DNA from: Chromatiaceae bacterium
GTDB taxonomy: Bacteria > Pseudomonadota > Gammaproteobacteria > Chromatiales > Chromatiaceae
Direction: 5' to 3'
Length of the DNA: 64,000 bases
Assembly: GCA_024235175.1 (NCBI GenBank)
Contig: JACKMX010000004.1
Coordinates: 682,001-746,000, forward strand
Shown here: in pieces, positions 22,120-30,850 of the stretch
Layout of the letters: each line of letters starts with the position of its first letter
Numbering within the stretch: the stretch's first letter is position 1
Notes under the pieces: generated by a model
The model's database searches: none
Seen by the model: the letters and a program-made list of their open reading frames with translations, nothing else
What the model was told of the DNA's origin: nothing
Position numbers and translations under genes: made by a program

Positions 22120-23766
22120 ATGGCTTGGTTTTATAATCTTGGCTTTCGCTGGAAACTCACTTTACCGGTTGCACTTCTGGCCATCCTGTTGGCGACAACA
22201 GCGCTGATCGGAGTGCAATTGATCAACCGCCTCAGTGAAGACGTAAACCGGCTGGCCGACGAGTTCCTGCCAGGGCTCAACTCTCTGCTGCAGGCCGACC
22301 GCGATCTTTATCAGGCGCTGGTGGCAGAACGCAGCATGATCTTCGTCGACACAAACTCGGAACAGTATAAGAAGCTGACAGCGATGCATGACGAGAACAT
22401 CGGCCAGGCACGCGAACGCGCTGTGAAGTTCTTCCGGACCACCCGCTCGGAGCAGGCGCAAGAACGGGAACAGGAGTTTCTGGCACTGTTTGACAAGTGG
22501 TCGGATACCACTCAAGAGATCGAACGCCAGCGCAGTGAAGGCGGGCGTATCGGACGAAGCACCGCGATCGATATGAGTTTCAATGAAGGCGTTACCAAAT
22601 TCGACGCAATGCGCCAGGTGATAGACGAACTCACCGACCTCGTGCAAAAAGATGCTGCCGCCGCAGGCGCGAACGCGCACACAACGACGGACAACAATCA
22701 GATCATCCAGGCTGCCACCCTGACGATTGGGCTGTTGGTCTGCGTTTTGATAGCATTTTTCTTTCCCATATTGATCACCAGGCCGTTAAACCGCGTAATC
22801 AGTGCCATAGAGGATCTCGCCGGCGGCGAAGGGGATCTGACACTGCGTGTAAACGTCGACAGCAAAGACGAGCTGGGTCACCTTTCGGCAAGCTTAAACC
22901 AGTTTCTGGAAAAACTGCACGATCTTATCCGGCGAGCCGCCACCACTTCCAGCCAGGTTCGTGAAGCCTCCAATCAGATGCTGCAACTGAACAGCCAGTC
23001 GCAGGAGATGATTGGCAGTCAGCACTCTTCAACGGACATGGTTGCCACCGCAATCAACGAAATGGCTGCGACGGTGCAGGAGGTCGCACAAAGCGCATCG
23101 AGCGCAGCCGATGAGGCACGTCAGGCTGATGCCGATGCGCGCACCGGCAGTGAACGGGTAAACTCCTCGTTAATTTCGATCCGCGACCTGGCTCAGGATG
23201 TCGGACGCGCCGCTGAGGTGATTCACAAATTGGAGACCGAGGCCGAAGGGGTCGGTTCGGTTCTGGATGTAATCCGCGGTATCGCCGAGCAGACCAATCT
23301 GCTTGCATTGAATGCCGCAATCGAGGCGGCACGCGCGGGCGAACAGGGGCGTGGCTTCGCGGTGGTAGCCGATGAGGTTCGCACCTTGGCCAGCCGTACA
23401 CAGCAGTCGACAACCGAGATCCAGGGAATGATCGAAAAGCTGCAGTGTGGCGCCCGAAACGCAGTATCGGTGATGGATGCCGGTCGCGAGAAGGCCCAGG
23501 CGAGCGTCGAGCGCGCCGAATCCGCCGGTAGCTCGCTGATCGAGATCACCAAGGCAGTTGCTTCAATCAGCAGCATGAACACGCAAATCGCCAGCGCCGC
23601 GGAGGAACAGAGCGTAGTGACAGCGGAGATCAATCGCAATATAACCGAGATAAGTGTAATCTCCGACCGCAACTCGCAGGTTTCGTCGGAAGCCGCACAG
23701 GCCAGCACGGTTCTCTCTGAGTATGCTGGGGAGCTGGACCGGATCGTTCAGAATTTCAAAATATAG
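22120..23766 (+). CDS. methyl-accepting chemotaxis protein with helical periplasmic domain
   Basis: A 548-residue receptor. TM1 is at about 12-32, a helical (4HB-like) periplasmic region at 33-190, TM2 at about 192-216, HAMP at 216-270 and the MA signalling domain at 270-548. The tip is canonical: GIAEQTNLLALNAAIEAARA then GRGFAVVADEVR. It would cluster with CheA/CheW and bias motor rotation. There is no C-terminal NWETF-type CheR tether. It follows the PDC-sensor gene and probably shares its FliA-like promoter, suggesting a two-protein receptor. Confidence 0.94.
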   Translation: MAWFYNLGFRWKLTLPVALLAILLATTALIGVQLINRLSEDVNRLADEFLPGLNSLLQADRDLYQALVAERSMIFVDTNSEQYKKLTAMHDENIGQARERAVKFFRTTRSEQAQEREQEFLALFDKWSDTTQEIERQRSEGGRIGRSTAIDMSFNEGVTKFDAMRQVIDELTDLVQKDAAAAGANAHTTTDNNQIIQAATLTIGLLVCVLIAFFFPILITRPLNRVISAIEDLAGGEGDLTLRVNVDSKDELGHLSASLNQFLEKLHDLIRRAATTSSQVREASNQMLQLNSQSQEMIGSQHSSTDMVATAINEMAATVQEVAQSASSAADEARQADADARTGSERVNSSLISIRDLAQDVGRAAEVIHKLETEAEGVGSVLDVIRGIAEQTNLLALNAAIEAARAGEQGRGFAVVADEVRTLASRTQQSTTEIQGMIEKLQCGARNAVSVMDAGREKAQASVERAESAGSSLIEITKAVASISSMNTQIASAAEEQSVVTAEINRNITEISVISDRNSQVSSEAAQASTVLSEYAGELDRIVQNFKI

Positions 23767-23899
23767 CGCTTGCAGCGACGGGCACTTACCGGAAATCACG
23801 TATCGAGTGTGCCGGGAAATATGAAGATCACCTGTCCGGTACAATCCCTGCAAGGCGTCTGGGCAGGTATCTGAATTTGCCGTCACACGGATGTTGAAT

Positions 23900-25360
23900 T
23901 CACCGCCAGCAGGAGCGGCTGTTCTCTCCGTCCGGCGTGCGGAAAGGATAATAGAGATAGGTTGCCGGCCAGGGAACGGCCGGCGACTCTCCATGCCTCC
24001 TGGAATAAGAGGGGAAAAAGTTTCCACCCAGAGTTTTATAGGCACCACCCCACTCCGTCGACCTGACTGTTCCGTTTAGATTGAAGCGAGCGCGTACCGT
24101 CCAGAAGTACCAGGAGCAGGGATCGAGCGGTTGCTCCACCCGGTAGGCCGGTTCGGTGAGACCGGTTAGCTCCTGCACCAGATGCAGCGGCCCAATCGTT
24201 CCCAGGCCGGAGATCACACCGGAATAGATGCGCAGATCGTAGACCACATCACTGTAACCGCCGTCGACGGCGTTCTGATCAAATGCACGCGGGAACTTCT
24301 CCCAGGCGAACCTTGGTGTCAAGCTGACAACATCACGGAACTGCATGCCGCCGAAACCTTGGGCACCGCCCGGCTTTTTACTGAAACTGAACACATTGCC
24401 CCATTTTATCCCCATCTCCGGTGCAGGCGGGTCGACCGGCGCCAGCACAAAATGTGGCACCGGTCCCCTGGTATCCGGTTGGCTGGATTTGTCAGCGCTT
24501 TTTCCGGGGTGATAAATCAACAGCATTTCATCGACGATGTTTTCAACAAGAAAGCGATATCCGTTCAATATCGCGCCGGACATGCGCCTTCCCTCTTCGG
24601 CCAGCCAATCTTCCGCGCTGTAGCAGGCAGCCCGGTACCGGTAGTTCAACTCATCCATAACCTGGCCGCTGCCGGCATCGATCAGCCTGGCGCGGGCTTG
24701 CATGAACATACAGGGCAGTGAACCCTTTTTTCCGCTTCCTGAAAACTCAAACTTCTGCATCCCCAGCTCCAGCATGCTGGCGTAACCTTGCATCAGGCCT
24801 GGAGAATATTGCGGAGATTCATGAGGCGCCTGCGGGCCTGGAATATCGCTCACAACGACAAGATCAGCGCCGTTACCGATGCTCTGCAGATAGCGGGCTA
24901 CTGCGCCGGCAAGCGCCGATTGGGTGTCACTGCCATTTATCTGCCTGACTATATCCCGCTCCACACTTTCCAATTTCTCCAGCACCCCCTTATTGCCGAG
25001 GGAGTCCAGACCCGGGATGAATATAGCCAGAAGTGGTAGGCAGAAGGCAGGCGAGAGGCCGAACCAAGGGCCGGGCGCAGCGGCGGTTGCCAGGCATTCC
25101 GCCATCAAGGGTGCAACAAGCACTGTATTGACCGCAGTGGCTTCCTTGACGCCGTGCCATCTGTCCCGGAGCGAATCGGCCATATGAAACTCCGGCGCAT
25201 AGCCGGCAGATATGATGCCCAGCGGATAGGCAGAGGGACGTTGCGCCATCTGCTGCGCCTGCGGGACATGGCTCAACGAGGCGCAGCCAATAAGCCAGGC
25301 AACTCCGCTAAAGAGCATGGCAAGCAACACGGCTCGCCAAAAGAGAACCCTAGACCGCAT
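23900..25360 (-). CDS. lipoprotein of unknown function
   Basis: A 486-residue protein with a lipoprotein signal: hydrophobic segment then LIGC with Cys26 as the lipidation site. The residue after Cys is Ala, which does not suggest inner-membrane retention, so outer-membrane placement is likely. The mature part contains GVKEATAVNTVLVAPLMAEC, a Pro/Gly-rich hydrophobic stretch, and RARLIDAGSGQVMDELNYRY, the kind of strand seen in envelope assembly lipoproteins. The last third has VSLTPRFAWEKFPRAFD and WYFWTVRARF, resembling a fibronectin-like beta domain. I do not recognise the family. It is convergent with the MCP gene and divergent from the EamA transporter. Confidence 0.75.
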   Translation of the reverse strand: MRSRVLFWRAVLLAMLFSGVAWLIGCASLSHVPQAQQMAQRPSAYPLGIISAGYAPEFHMADSLRDRWHGVKEATAVNTVLVAPLMAECLATAAAPGPWFGLSPAFCLPLLAIFIPGLDSLGNKGVLEKLESVERDIVRQINGSDTQSALAGAVARYLQSIGNGADLVVVSDIPGPQAPHESPQYSPGLMQGYASMLELGMQKFEFSGSGKKGSLPCMFMQARARLIDAGSGQVMDELNYRYRAACYSAEDWLAEEGRRMSGAILNGYRFLVENIVDEMLLIYHPGKSADKSSQPDTRGPVPHFVLAPVDPPAPEMGIKWGNVFSFSKKPGGAQGFGGMQFRDVVSLTPRFAWEKFPRAFDQNAVDGGYSDVVYDLRIYSGVISGLGTIGPLHLVQELTGLTEPAYRVEQPLDPCSWYFWTVRARFNLNGTVRSTEWGGAYKTLGGNFFPSYSRRHGESPAVPWPATYLYYPFRTPDGENSRSCWR

Positions 25361-25593
25361 ATTTCATCAGGCGAACCCTGGTTGCCGATATTTCCTCAAT
25401 CGGCTCGCTCTCCGTTGTTTTTTCCCGGCGCTGATCACAAATGGAAAAAGCGATTGCGCTGATTCGATTGCCAGTGCCTGTCAAAATACCGGAATTTTTC
25501 ATTTCGGCGGCTAACCTCGCGGTGAAGCTCATCATCCTGTAATGAGTATTGAAACAGTTGTCCTGATTTACGTCGATCCCCCCGGCATGGACA

Positions 25594-26553
25594 ATGGTGC
25601 ACCCAATAATACTATTGGCCTACCTGCCCACAACTTTCTGTCTGATCGAACGGACAATGCGATACAGCCAAAGGGTTATACCGATCGCCGGCTTGATTCT
25701 GGCCATGTTCTTCTGGGGCAGCTCCTTCATCGCAATGAAGATCGCCTTCCGCGATTTTGCGCCGCTGCACGTGATCTTCTGGCGCCTGGCAATCGCCAGC
25801 TGCTGTTTTCTGCTGATACTGCCGCGCCTGCGCAGGCAGCGGGTCCGGCCCGGCGACTGGCGCTATCTGGGGCTGATGGCGTTGTTCGAACCTTGCCTCT
25901 ACTTCATCTTCGAAGCCCTTGCGCTGGAGTACACCAGCGCTTCCCAAGCGGGCATGGTGACCGCAATTCTGCCGCTGATGGTGGCGGTAATCGCGGCGCT
26001 GTGGCTCAAGGAGAGCGTCACGCGCGCCAACATCATCGGCTTCCTGCTGGCCATTGCCGGGGTCTGGTGGTTGAGTCTCGGTGGAGAGGCCAGCGCCGCC
26101 GCGCCCAACCCGCTGCTCGGCAACTTTCTGGAATTCATCGCCATGGTCTGCGCGACCGGATACATCATTACACTGAAAAGGCTGACCAGGCACTACTCAC
26201 CACTGTTTCTGACCGCCGCACAAGCTGCTATCGGCGCCCTCTTTTTTCTTCCGACGCTGTTCCTATTTCCTGCACCGGAAACCCTGCCCCGGTTGAGCGA
26301 CGGTTCGACCCTGGCCCTGATCTATCTCGGGACCTTAGTCACCTTTATCGCTTACGGGCTCTATAACTTCGGTGTCAGCCGCATCCCTGTCTCCCAGGCA
26401 AGCGCGTACATCAATCTGATTCCGGTTTTCGCAGTGATTCTGGGTTTCACGATTCTTGGGGAGAGATTCACCAACCAGCAGTACCTGGCCACGCTTGTGG
26501 TCTTCACCGGCGTGGTGGTCAGCCAATGGGGAAGCCGATCAACAGCACCCTGA
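25594..26553 (+). CDS. EamA/DMT-family transporter (RhaT/YdcZ-type permease)
   Basis: A 319-residue protein with ten predicted TM helices in two EamA repeats. Landmarks are the first-helix motif AMFFWGSSFIAMKIA, the repeat ends LEYTSASQAGMVTAILPLM and SRIPVSQASAYINLIPVFA, and the acidic LKESV/LGERF at matching positions in each half. Members export or import amino acids, nucleobases or other metabolites; the substrate cannot be told here. The start could also be ATG 25657 (MRYSQR), which begins closer to the first helix. A hairpin with a T run follows at 26592. Confidence 0.9.
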   Translation: MVHPIILLAYLPTTFCLIERTMRYSQRVIPIAGLILAMFFWGSSFIAMKIAFRDFAPLHVIFWRLAIASCCFLLILPRLRRQRVRPGDWRYLGLMALFEPCLYFIFEALALEYTSASQAGMVTAILPLMVAVIAALWLKESVTRANIIGFLLAIAGVWWLSLGGEASAAAPNPLLGNFLEFIAMVCATGYIITLKRLTRHYSPLFLTAAQAAIGALFFLPTLFLFPAPETLPRLSDGSTLALIYLGTLVTFIAYGLYNFGVSRIPVSQASAYINLIPVFAVILGFTILGERFTNQQYLATLVVFTGVVVSQWGSRSTAP

Positions 26554-26591
26554 AAGGCAAAGCCCCAGCTTTTGTCTTCTCCGAAAAGATA

Positions 26592-26642
26592 TGGGCGGCG
26601 ACAAAAGAGAATTATTTGGTATTTGTCACCGACCCCTTTTTC
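26592..26642 (+). terminator. terminator after the EamA gene, GGTCGGTGACAAA-type hairpin
   Basis: GGGCGGCGACAAA pairs with TTTGTCACCGACCC across about 20 bases (one bulge) and is followed by CTTTTTCCTTTT. Similar GGGTCGGTGAC sequences recur near other gene ends in this window. Confidence 0.55.
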
Positions 26643-26725
26643 CTTTTACATTTGGCGGATTGCTCAGGTGAACTATCCAACACGTATTTGATCAGTGACT
26701 GCTTGTACGGGATACAGGAGCTTCG

Positions 26726-27106
26726 ATGAAGTGTGCATACTACGCGCCAACGAGGGTTGGCGCGATCATCCTTGTGGCGGCACTGCTCAGCGGTTGTGGG
26801 GCAGTGGTGCTGGGTGGGCTCCAAGGTGCCGCGATGGGCGCTTCAATTCACGCAGGGAAAACTGACAACCAGGCGCCCAATAAAAAGCTCCAGATTGTCT
26901 GGGGCACATCGAACAGTTTGGGGGAGAGCGAAAGGATTGCCTCGACCAAGGCTGTCGAACGCTGCGCCCAACAGGGTGGAGAGCCGCATGTGGTGGAAAG
27001 CTACCATTCGCGGGAGTGGCCGCCGTATCCCACCAGTCCCGACAAACGCTATACCCTGGAGATTCGATTTCACTGTGAGGTCGACTCGGAGAGTAGTTCG
27101 GATTAA
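26726..27106 (+). CDS. small lipoprotein of unknown function
   Basis: A 126-residue protein with a lipobox (ALLSGC) placing the lipidated Cys near residue 24, followed by a Gly-rich hydrophobic segment (GAVVLGGLQGAAMGASIHAG) like glycine-zipper membrane segments. The rest is soluble, with two Cys (ERCAQQGG and RFHCEV) that may pair. AGGAG is 6 bases before the ATG. No family recognised. It stands alone between the EamA gene and the SYLF gene. Confidence 0.7.
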   Translation: MKCAYYAPTRVGAIILVAALLSGCGAVVLGGLQGAAMGASIHAGKTDNQAPNKKLQIVWGTSNSLGESERIASTKAVERCAQQGGEPHVVESYHSREWPPYPTSPDKRYTLEIRFHCEVDSESSSD

Positions 27107-27130
27107 AAGAAAGGGGAAGTGAAGCAAAAT

Positions 27131-27190
27131 CACTCCGGCATTCCGAAGATCTGTCAGGAGGGACTCCATCAGCTCCGGCCCCTGAATCAG
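27131..27190 (-). pseudogene. relic of the C-terminal tail of the TolB/TPR regulator family
   Basis: On the minus strand this encodes GPELMESLLTDLRNAG, nearly the same as the last residues of the regulators at 31278 (KPELMESFLTDLRNAGMPE) and 33569. The DNA match covers about 60 bp (CACTCCGGCATTCC then GAAGATCTGTCAGGA) with a small deletion, and a stop lies just upstream. It is a fragment of a third copy, not a gene. Confidence 0.6.
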
Positions 27191-27361
27191 AACCGCTTAC
27201 GATGGATTGGATGCCACTCCCGGAATCTCACACCGCATCTAATTCAATTGTTATAGCTTGGTAGGGGAGGGATCCATATTCCGGCAGGGTGCTTTGTGCT
27301 TTATTATCGGCAGTCTATATTTATACTGAGCTGAGGTGCTGTCCGCCTCTTGGAGAACGCG

Positions 27362-27910
27362 ATGAGACGAATTGTCCCGATCTTGTGGATGTTAATGTTG
27401 TATCCGTTTCTGGCCATTTCCAACGCAACGGCCGAAACTGCTGCAGATATCGACGCCGATGTTGATGCCGCGCTTCGCAACCTGTATCGCGAAGCTCCGT
27501 CAGCCCGGGCTCTTTCCGACAAGGCCAATGCCATCCTGGTTTTTCCGCGCATCGTCAAAGCCGGTCTGCTGGTTGGTGGGCAGTTCGGCAACGGCGCGCT
27601 ACGAAAGGAGGGCAAGCCAGCCGGCTACTACCGCACCGCGGCGGTATCTTACGGACTGCAGGCGGGAGCGCAGACCTTCGGTTATGCGCTGTTCTTCATG
27701 ACCGCCGACTCGACATCGTATCTGAATCGAAGCGACGGATGGGAGATTGGCATTGGACCAAGCGTCGTGGTCGTTGACGAGGGCATGGCCAGGACGCTCT
27801 CCAGCACGACACTAAAAGATGATATCTATGCCTTCATTTTCGGGCAGAAAGGCCTGATGGCAGGCCTTGGCGTACAGGGTTCGAAAATCACCCGGATCAA
27901 TCCCGATTAG
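27362..27910 (+). CDS. lipid-binding SYLF (YSC84-type) domain protein, exported
   Basis: About 182 residues. A signal peptide (LWMLMLYPFLAISNATA) is followed by the SYLF/Ysc84 domain: LSDKANAILVFPRIVKAG, then GGQFGNGALRK, AVSYGLQAGAQTFGYALFFM and a Gly-rich end (LMAGLGVQGSKITRI). SYLF domains bind phosphoinositides in eukaryotes; bacterial members are periplasmic or outer-membrane proteins of unclear role. I chose ATG 27362 because GGAG lies 6 bases before it; an in-frame TTG at 27350 would add four residues. It stands alone. Confidence 0.88.
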   Translation: MRRIVPILWMLMLYPFLAISNATAETAADIDADVDAALRNLYREAPSARALSDKANAILVFPRIVKAGLLVGGQFGNGALRKEGKPAGYYRTAAVSYGLQAGAQTFGYALFFMTADSTSYLNRSDGWEIGIGPSVVVVDEGMARTLSSTTLKDDIYAFIFGQKGLMAGLGVQGSKITRINPD

Positions 27911-28037
27911 ATGGCATTGCGCGCTCTTGCCGGCGTATCATCCGATTGCCGCGCCGGATAATTCACTCAGAAAGCCTAGTCCAACAGGCGGTAAACCTTC
28001 GATTGTTGCGGTTACCTGAATTGAAAGACCTGCCGGT

Positions 28038-29177
28038 TCACTTCATCGGGAATATGTAATTGATCCAGCCAAGCATCCGCAACAAAATTCGCCGCATAAC
28101 CGAGACGTGGGTAAACTGGTCCGAGTAGACCGCCGCTTTACCCTGTACACCAAATGGCAGTCCATAATCATTAAGATTTTCTTCCAGCTCGATAAGCCCT
28201 AATGCCCGTCCATGGGTAGCAACACGACTGGCTGATACGAGGTTTCCCGTCGCCTGGATGTCGCCTTCGCTCATCGCCGGCAACACGGACTTGAGTTGAC
28301 CCTTGAACACATGGCCCGGAACAGCATCGAAAATTACCTCTGCTTCAAATCCGGGTTTCATGCGGGAGAGAGAGTTCTGCCAGAAACTGGCAGCAATCTG
28401 GCGGCGCTGGTTAGGGATGAATACCATCGCCGGTCGCAGTGGAAGATTGGTGGCCATCACACCTGGCCTGAGTGCGACCTGAGTAACAAATCCAATTTCG
28501 GGTGCCCTTACCTCGGTCCGCTCCAGATCATACTCCGCCGCTTCCAGTTGCGCCTGCAATTGCGCAACCCTGGTGTTCACCCCGTCGATCTGTGACTCGT
28601 AAGCTAGCCTTGCACGCAATTCATCGGCTCTTACGGCCTCAAGCGTCGCTTCGGAGGCAAGATAAAGCTGCCTGCGGTTCTCCACCTCCTGTTCCGAAAA
28701 GATCTTTGCACCACCCGCCCGGTTGCCGGCTACATAGCGCTCGAATGATTGTTTCGTGCGGTCCCGGTCGGCCTCCGCTTTTTTCACGCGTGCGGTGGCA
28801 GCCTCCATTTGCGCAAGCGTTTGTTTCACAGCCTGCTCTGCCTCCACCAGTTGCGCTTTGGTTTTGGCCACCGTCAGTGCAAATGGTTTCGGATCGATAC
28901 GAAACAGCAGGTCGCCCTTTTTCAGCGGCGTATTCGGTTCCGCATCGACAGAAACGACGATACCTTTCACCGCCGGAACTATAGGCACGCTGACAAACAC
29001 CTCTTTCGCGTATTTCCCGTAGGGGTGATTGTAATTCATCAACATCAGCAGCGTACCTAGAATAACAATACCGCCGAGTATCGCTGTCGGTACCGTCCAT
29101 TTCGTCAGGGGAATGCGAAATGCTTTGAAGACGACTACGCAGAGCCCGGCGTATGTCAGAATAATCAGGAGATCCAT
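28038..29177 (-). CDS. HlyD/EmrA-family membrane fusion protein (YibH-like)
   Basis: A 379-residue protein. Two N-terminal hydrophobic helices (about 2-20 and 30-48) precede a split lipoyl domain (VPAVKGIVVSVDAEPNTPLKKGD and VRAPEIGFVTQVALRPG), a coiled-coil hairpin of about 100 residues and a beta-barrel domain. These proteins bridge the inner membrane to other envelope parts in efflux systems. No ABC or MFS pump is adjacent. The gene starts 3 bp after the DUF3302 gene, the same pair as E. coli yibI-yibH and yiaW-yiaV, so they likely form one complex. The cargo is unknown. Confidence 0.88.
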   Translation of the reverse strand: MDLLIILTYAGLCVVVFKAFRIPLTKWTVPTAILGGIVILGTLLMLMNYNHPYGKYAKEVFVSVPIVPAVKGIVVSVDAEPNTPLKKGDLLFRIDPKPFALTVAKTKAQLVEAEQAVKQTLAQMEAATARVKKAEADRDRTKQSFERYVAGNRAGGAKIFSEQEVENRRQLYLASEATLEAVRADELRARLAYESQIDGVNTRVAQLQAQLEAAEYDLERTEVRAPEIGFVTQVALRPGVMATNLPLRPAMVFIPNQRRQIAASFWQNSLSRMKPGFEAEVIFDAVPGHVFKGQLKSVLPAMSEGDIQATGNLVSASRVATHGRALGLIELEENLNDYGLPFGVQGKAAVYSDQFTHVSVMRRILLRMLGWINYIFPMK

Positions 29178-29180
29178 GGG

Positions 29181-29573
29181 TTACTCGTTCGCCTCCGGTT
29201 TACTGTTTTCACGTTCCCGAAGCTTAGACTCCAGCACTGTGATCTTTCTGGCCAGCTCTTCGATTTTACGATTCAATGCCACCGTTTCGAGGGCGGGGTC
29301 AGCTTCCGCAGCTTCCGGTGCTGGCTGAGCAACGGACCCAAAGCCCCATCCTCTGTCCTCGCGATAGAGCGTCGACCAGATCCATAAAAAAGGCCACAAA
29401 ACATGCAAAGTAAACAGACTTACCCAACCGGCGACATGAATTGCATCCTGGTGCGGATGATTTCTATGCCTTGCAATTTCATACGGGATATCATGTATCG
29501 CTATGATCGCATAAAAGATAAAGACCACAACGAAGATCACAAGAAACAGCGCCACATAATCAAGACTCATCAA
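29181..29573 (-). CDS. DUF3302 inner-membrane protein (YibI/YiaW-like)
   Basis: A 130-residue protein with two TM helices (about 5-27 and 47-68) bearing the family landmarks IHDIPYEIARHRNHPHQDAI and LFTLHVLWPFLWIWS, then a cytoplasmic coiled-coil tail (LNRKIEELARKITVLESKL). The second Met may be the true start. It forms a tight operon with the HlyD-like gene downstream. In E. coli the paired genes are of unclear role, with inner-membrane location. Confidence 0.87.
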   Translation of the reverse strand: MMSLDYVALFLVIFVVVFIFYAIIAIHDIPYEIARHRNHPHQDAIHVAGWVSLFTLHVLWPFLWIWSTLYREDRGWGFGSVAQPAPEAAEADPALETVALNRKIEELARKITVLESKLRERENSKPEANE

Positions 29574-29670
29574 TTCTCTCCGATTCTTCTAATGCGCTGG
29601 AGGTTGGTTTTCGCATCGACAGTCAATCTGCCGTTCAATCGGTAAACAGATACCGATGGGTTAATTTTGG

Positions 29671-29679
29671 TTTAACCTC
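29671..29679. repeat. 9-bp target duplication, left copy
   Basis: TTTAACCTC directly precedes the 226-bp element and is repeated directly after it at 29906-29914. Confidence 0.8.
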
Positions 29680-29905
29680 CAGTGCTGTCCCACATACTCC
29701 CTCTCCCTCCGGGAGAGGGTTGGGGTGAGGGAATCTAATATTGCTAAGTTACTGTTTTTGTATATCCCCTCATCCTGTCCTTCTCCCTCGGGGAGAAGGG
29801 ACCGCAATTTGATGATTTTCATGTCAATGAAACGATTGGCGGTGGTTTCATATACAGAATTCAAGGACTTGTACAAAGCCTCCAAATGTTAATGGGACAG
29901 CACTG
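29680..29905. mobile_element. 226-bp MITE-like element, copy 1
   Basis: The ends are a perfect 13-bp inverted repeat, CAGTGCTGTCCCA and TGGGACAGCACTG. Directly outside both ends stands the 9-bp direct repeat TTTAACCTC (29671-29679 and 29906-29914). Inside are two strong hairpins facing each other, CCCTCTCCC-TCC-GGGAGAGGG and CCTTCTCCC-TCG-GGGAGAAGG, with flanking TTGGGGTGAGGG and CCCCTCATCC, the form of a REPIN-type palindromic pair. There is no transposase gene, so movement would need one supplied elsewhere. Copy 2 at 43265 has exactly the same length. It sits between the DUF3302 gene and the 3' end of the surface-protein gene and breaks neither. Confidence 0.85.
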
Positions 29906-29941
29906 TTTAACCTCAGAACCTGAAAACATCAGGCCGGACCA

Positions 29942-30322
29942 TCAATCGGCTGGATTGGTGTCCACTGCGCCCCACTTGCCGTCAGCTTTCAGACAAAAAT
30001 CGAAGATCGAACTTCCCTGCATGTTGTTGGCGCTATTTTCAATTTTTAGTTTTCTGCACCTCTGTCCATCCAGTGTCGAGGTTGAGATTGGTGTCAGGCT
30101 TCCATGGCTGCCGGACTGGGGATTATTCCATTTCACAGTCTCGCCATCAGCGGAATCATTCAGTGCCTTGCGGCCAGCCTCTGTGGCCAGATTCCAGTCC
30201 TGGTCGGTAAAAAATCGCACTGGCGAGTAGTTCAGCCAACGAAGATTCGAAGCGAATAGAGGCTCGGTCAGCAGAAACAGAAAAACAGCACTCGCCACAC
30301 GTTTGGCTAGGGTTCTATTCAT
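29942..30322 (-). CDS. exported RT0821/Lpp0805-like surface protein
   Basis: A 126-residue protein with a signal peptide (VASAVFLFLLTEPLFA). The mature part has the pattern of the small surface-antigen family: DWNLATEAGRKALND, DGETVKWNNPQSGSHGSLTP, a Cys in GQRCRKLKIE and a second in FDFCLKADGKWG. These two Cys probably pair. Family members are outer-membrane or periplasmic with no assigned activity, and some are fused to glycine-zipper segments, which this one lacks. Its 3' end is 36 bp from the 226-bp element. Confidence 0.75.
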   Translation of the reverse strand: MNRTLAKRVASAVFLFLLTEPLFASNLRWLNYSPVRFFTDQDWNLATEAGRKALNDSADGETVKWNNPQSGSHGSLTPISTSTLDGQRCRKLKIENSANNMQGSSIFDFCLKADGKWGAVDTNPAD

Positions 30323-30547
30323 TACCAGTCCTTCTTTATCAATTAAGCAAGGTATTCAAAAACATTTCTGAGGCTTAAGCATAACATACTCGAATAACTC
30401 AAAAGTCAACGGATAACCGTCTCGGTTTGTGCTGTCTGCTCACCAACAGTTGCTCATCCATGTTACTCAAGATAATACGTTTTTAAGATGTGCTTCTTTT
30501 AGCACGATACGAATTTGGTGCAGATAAAACATTTTTAGAAAAAGCGG

Positions 30548-30567
30548 AAAAGGGGTCGGCACCCTTT
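30548..30567 (-). terminator. short hairpin terminator after the 30572 gene
   Basis: On the minus strand AAAGGGT-GCCG-ACCCCTTTT forms a hairpin with a T run. It carries the GGGGTCGG core seen in other hairpins of the window. Confidence 0.5.
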
Positions 30568-30571
30568 GCTT

Positions 30572-30850
30572 TTATCCACGCTGCTCGTTCTCCAGCGCCA
30601 GCTTGGTGATCTCATTGTAGAGGTGCATCGCCCTGGCGACCAGATCTTCAAAATCTGGGTGGCGCTCTAGCAGTGGCTGGATCTGTTTCGCATCTTCGAA
30701 TACTCGTTCCAGAAATTCAATATCCGCCTCACCGAGCTTTTCACCTCGATCCACTTTCTCTTTGATATCCAGCGCCCGAGGCAGCCGCTGTGTACGGAAA
30801 CGTTCCAATAACGCAACAACCACGCCATCTTCAGCATCGGATAAACTCAT
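30572..30850 (-). CDS. small helical acidic protein, unknown
   Basis: A 92-residue soluble protein beginning MSLSDAEDGVVVALLERF. I chose this ATG because AAGGGGGAT lies just before it; the frame is open 14 codons further. Predicted all-helical, charged, without Cys or TM segments. A phrase ALDIKEKVDRGEKLGEADIEFL followed by HPDFEDLVARAMHLYNEI has the look of a conserved hypothetical family, which I cannot name. Confidence 0.7.
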   Translation of the reverse strand: MSLSDAEDGVVVALLERFRTQRLPRALDIKEKVDRGEKLGEADIEFLERVFEDAKQIQPLLERHPDFEDLVARAMHLYNEITKLALENEQRG

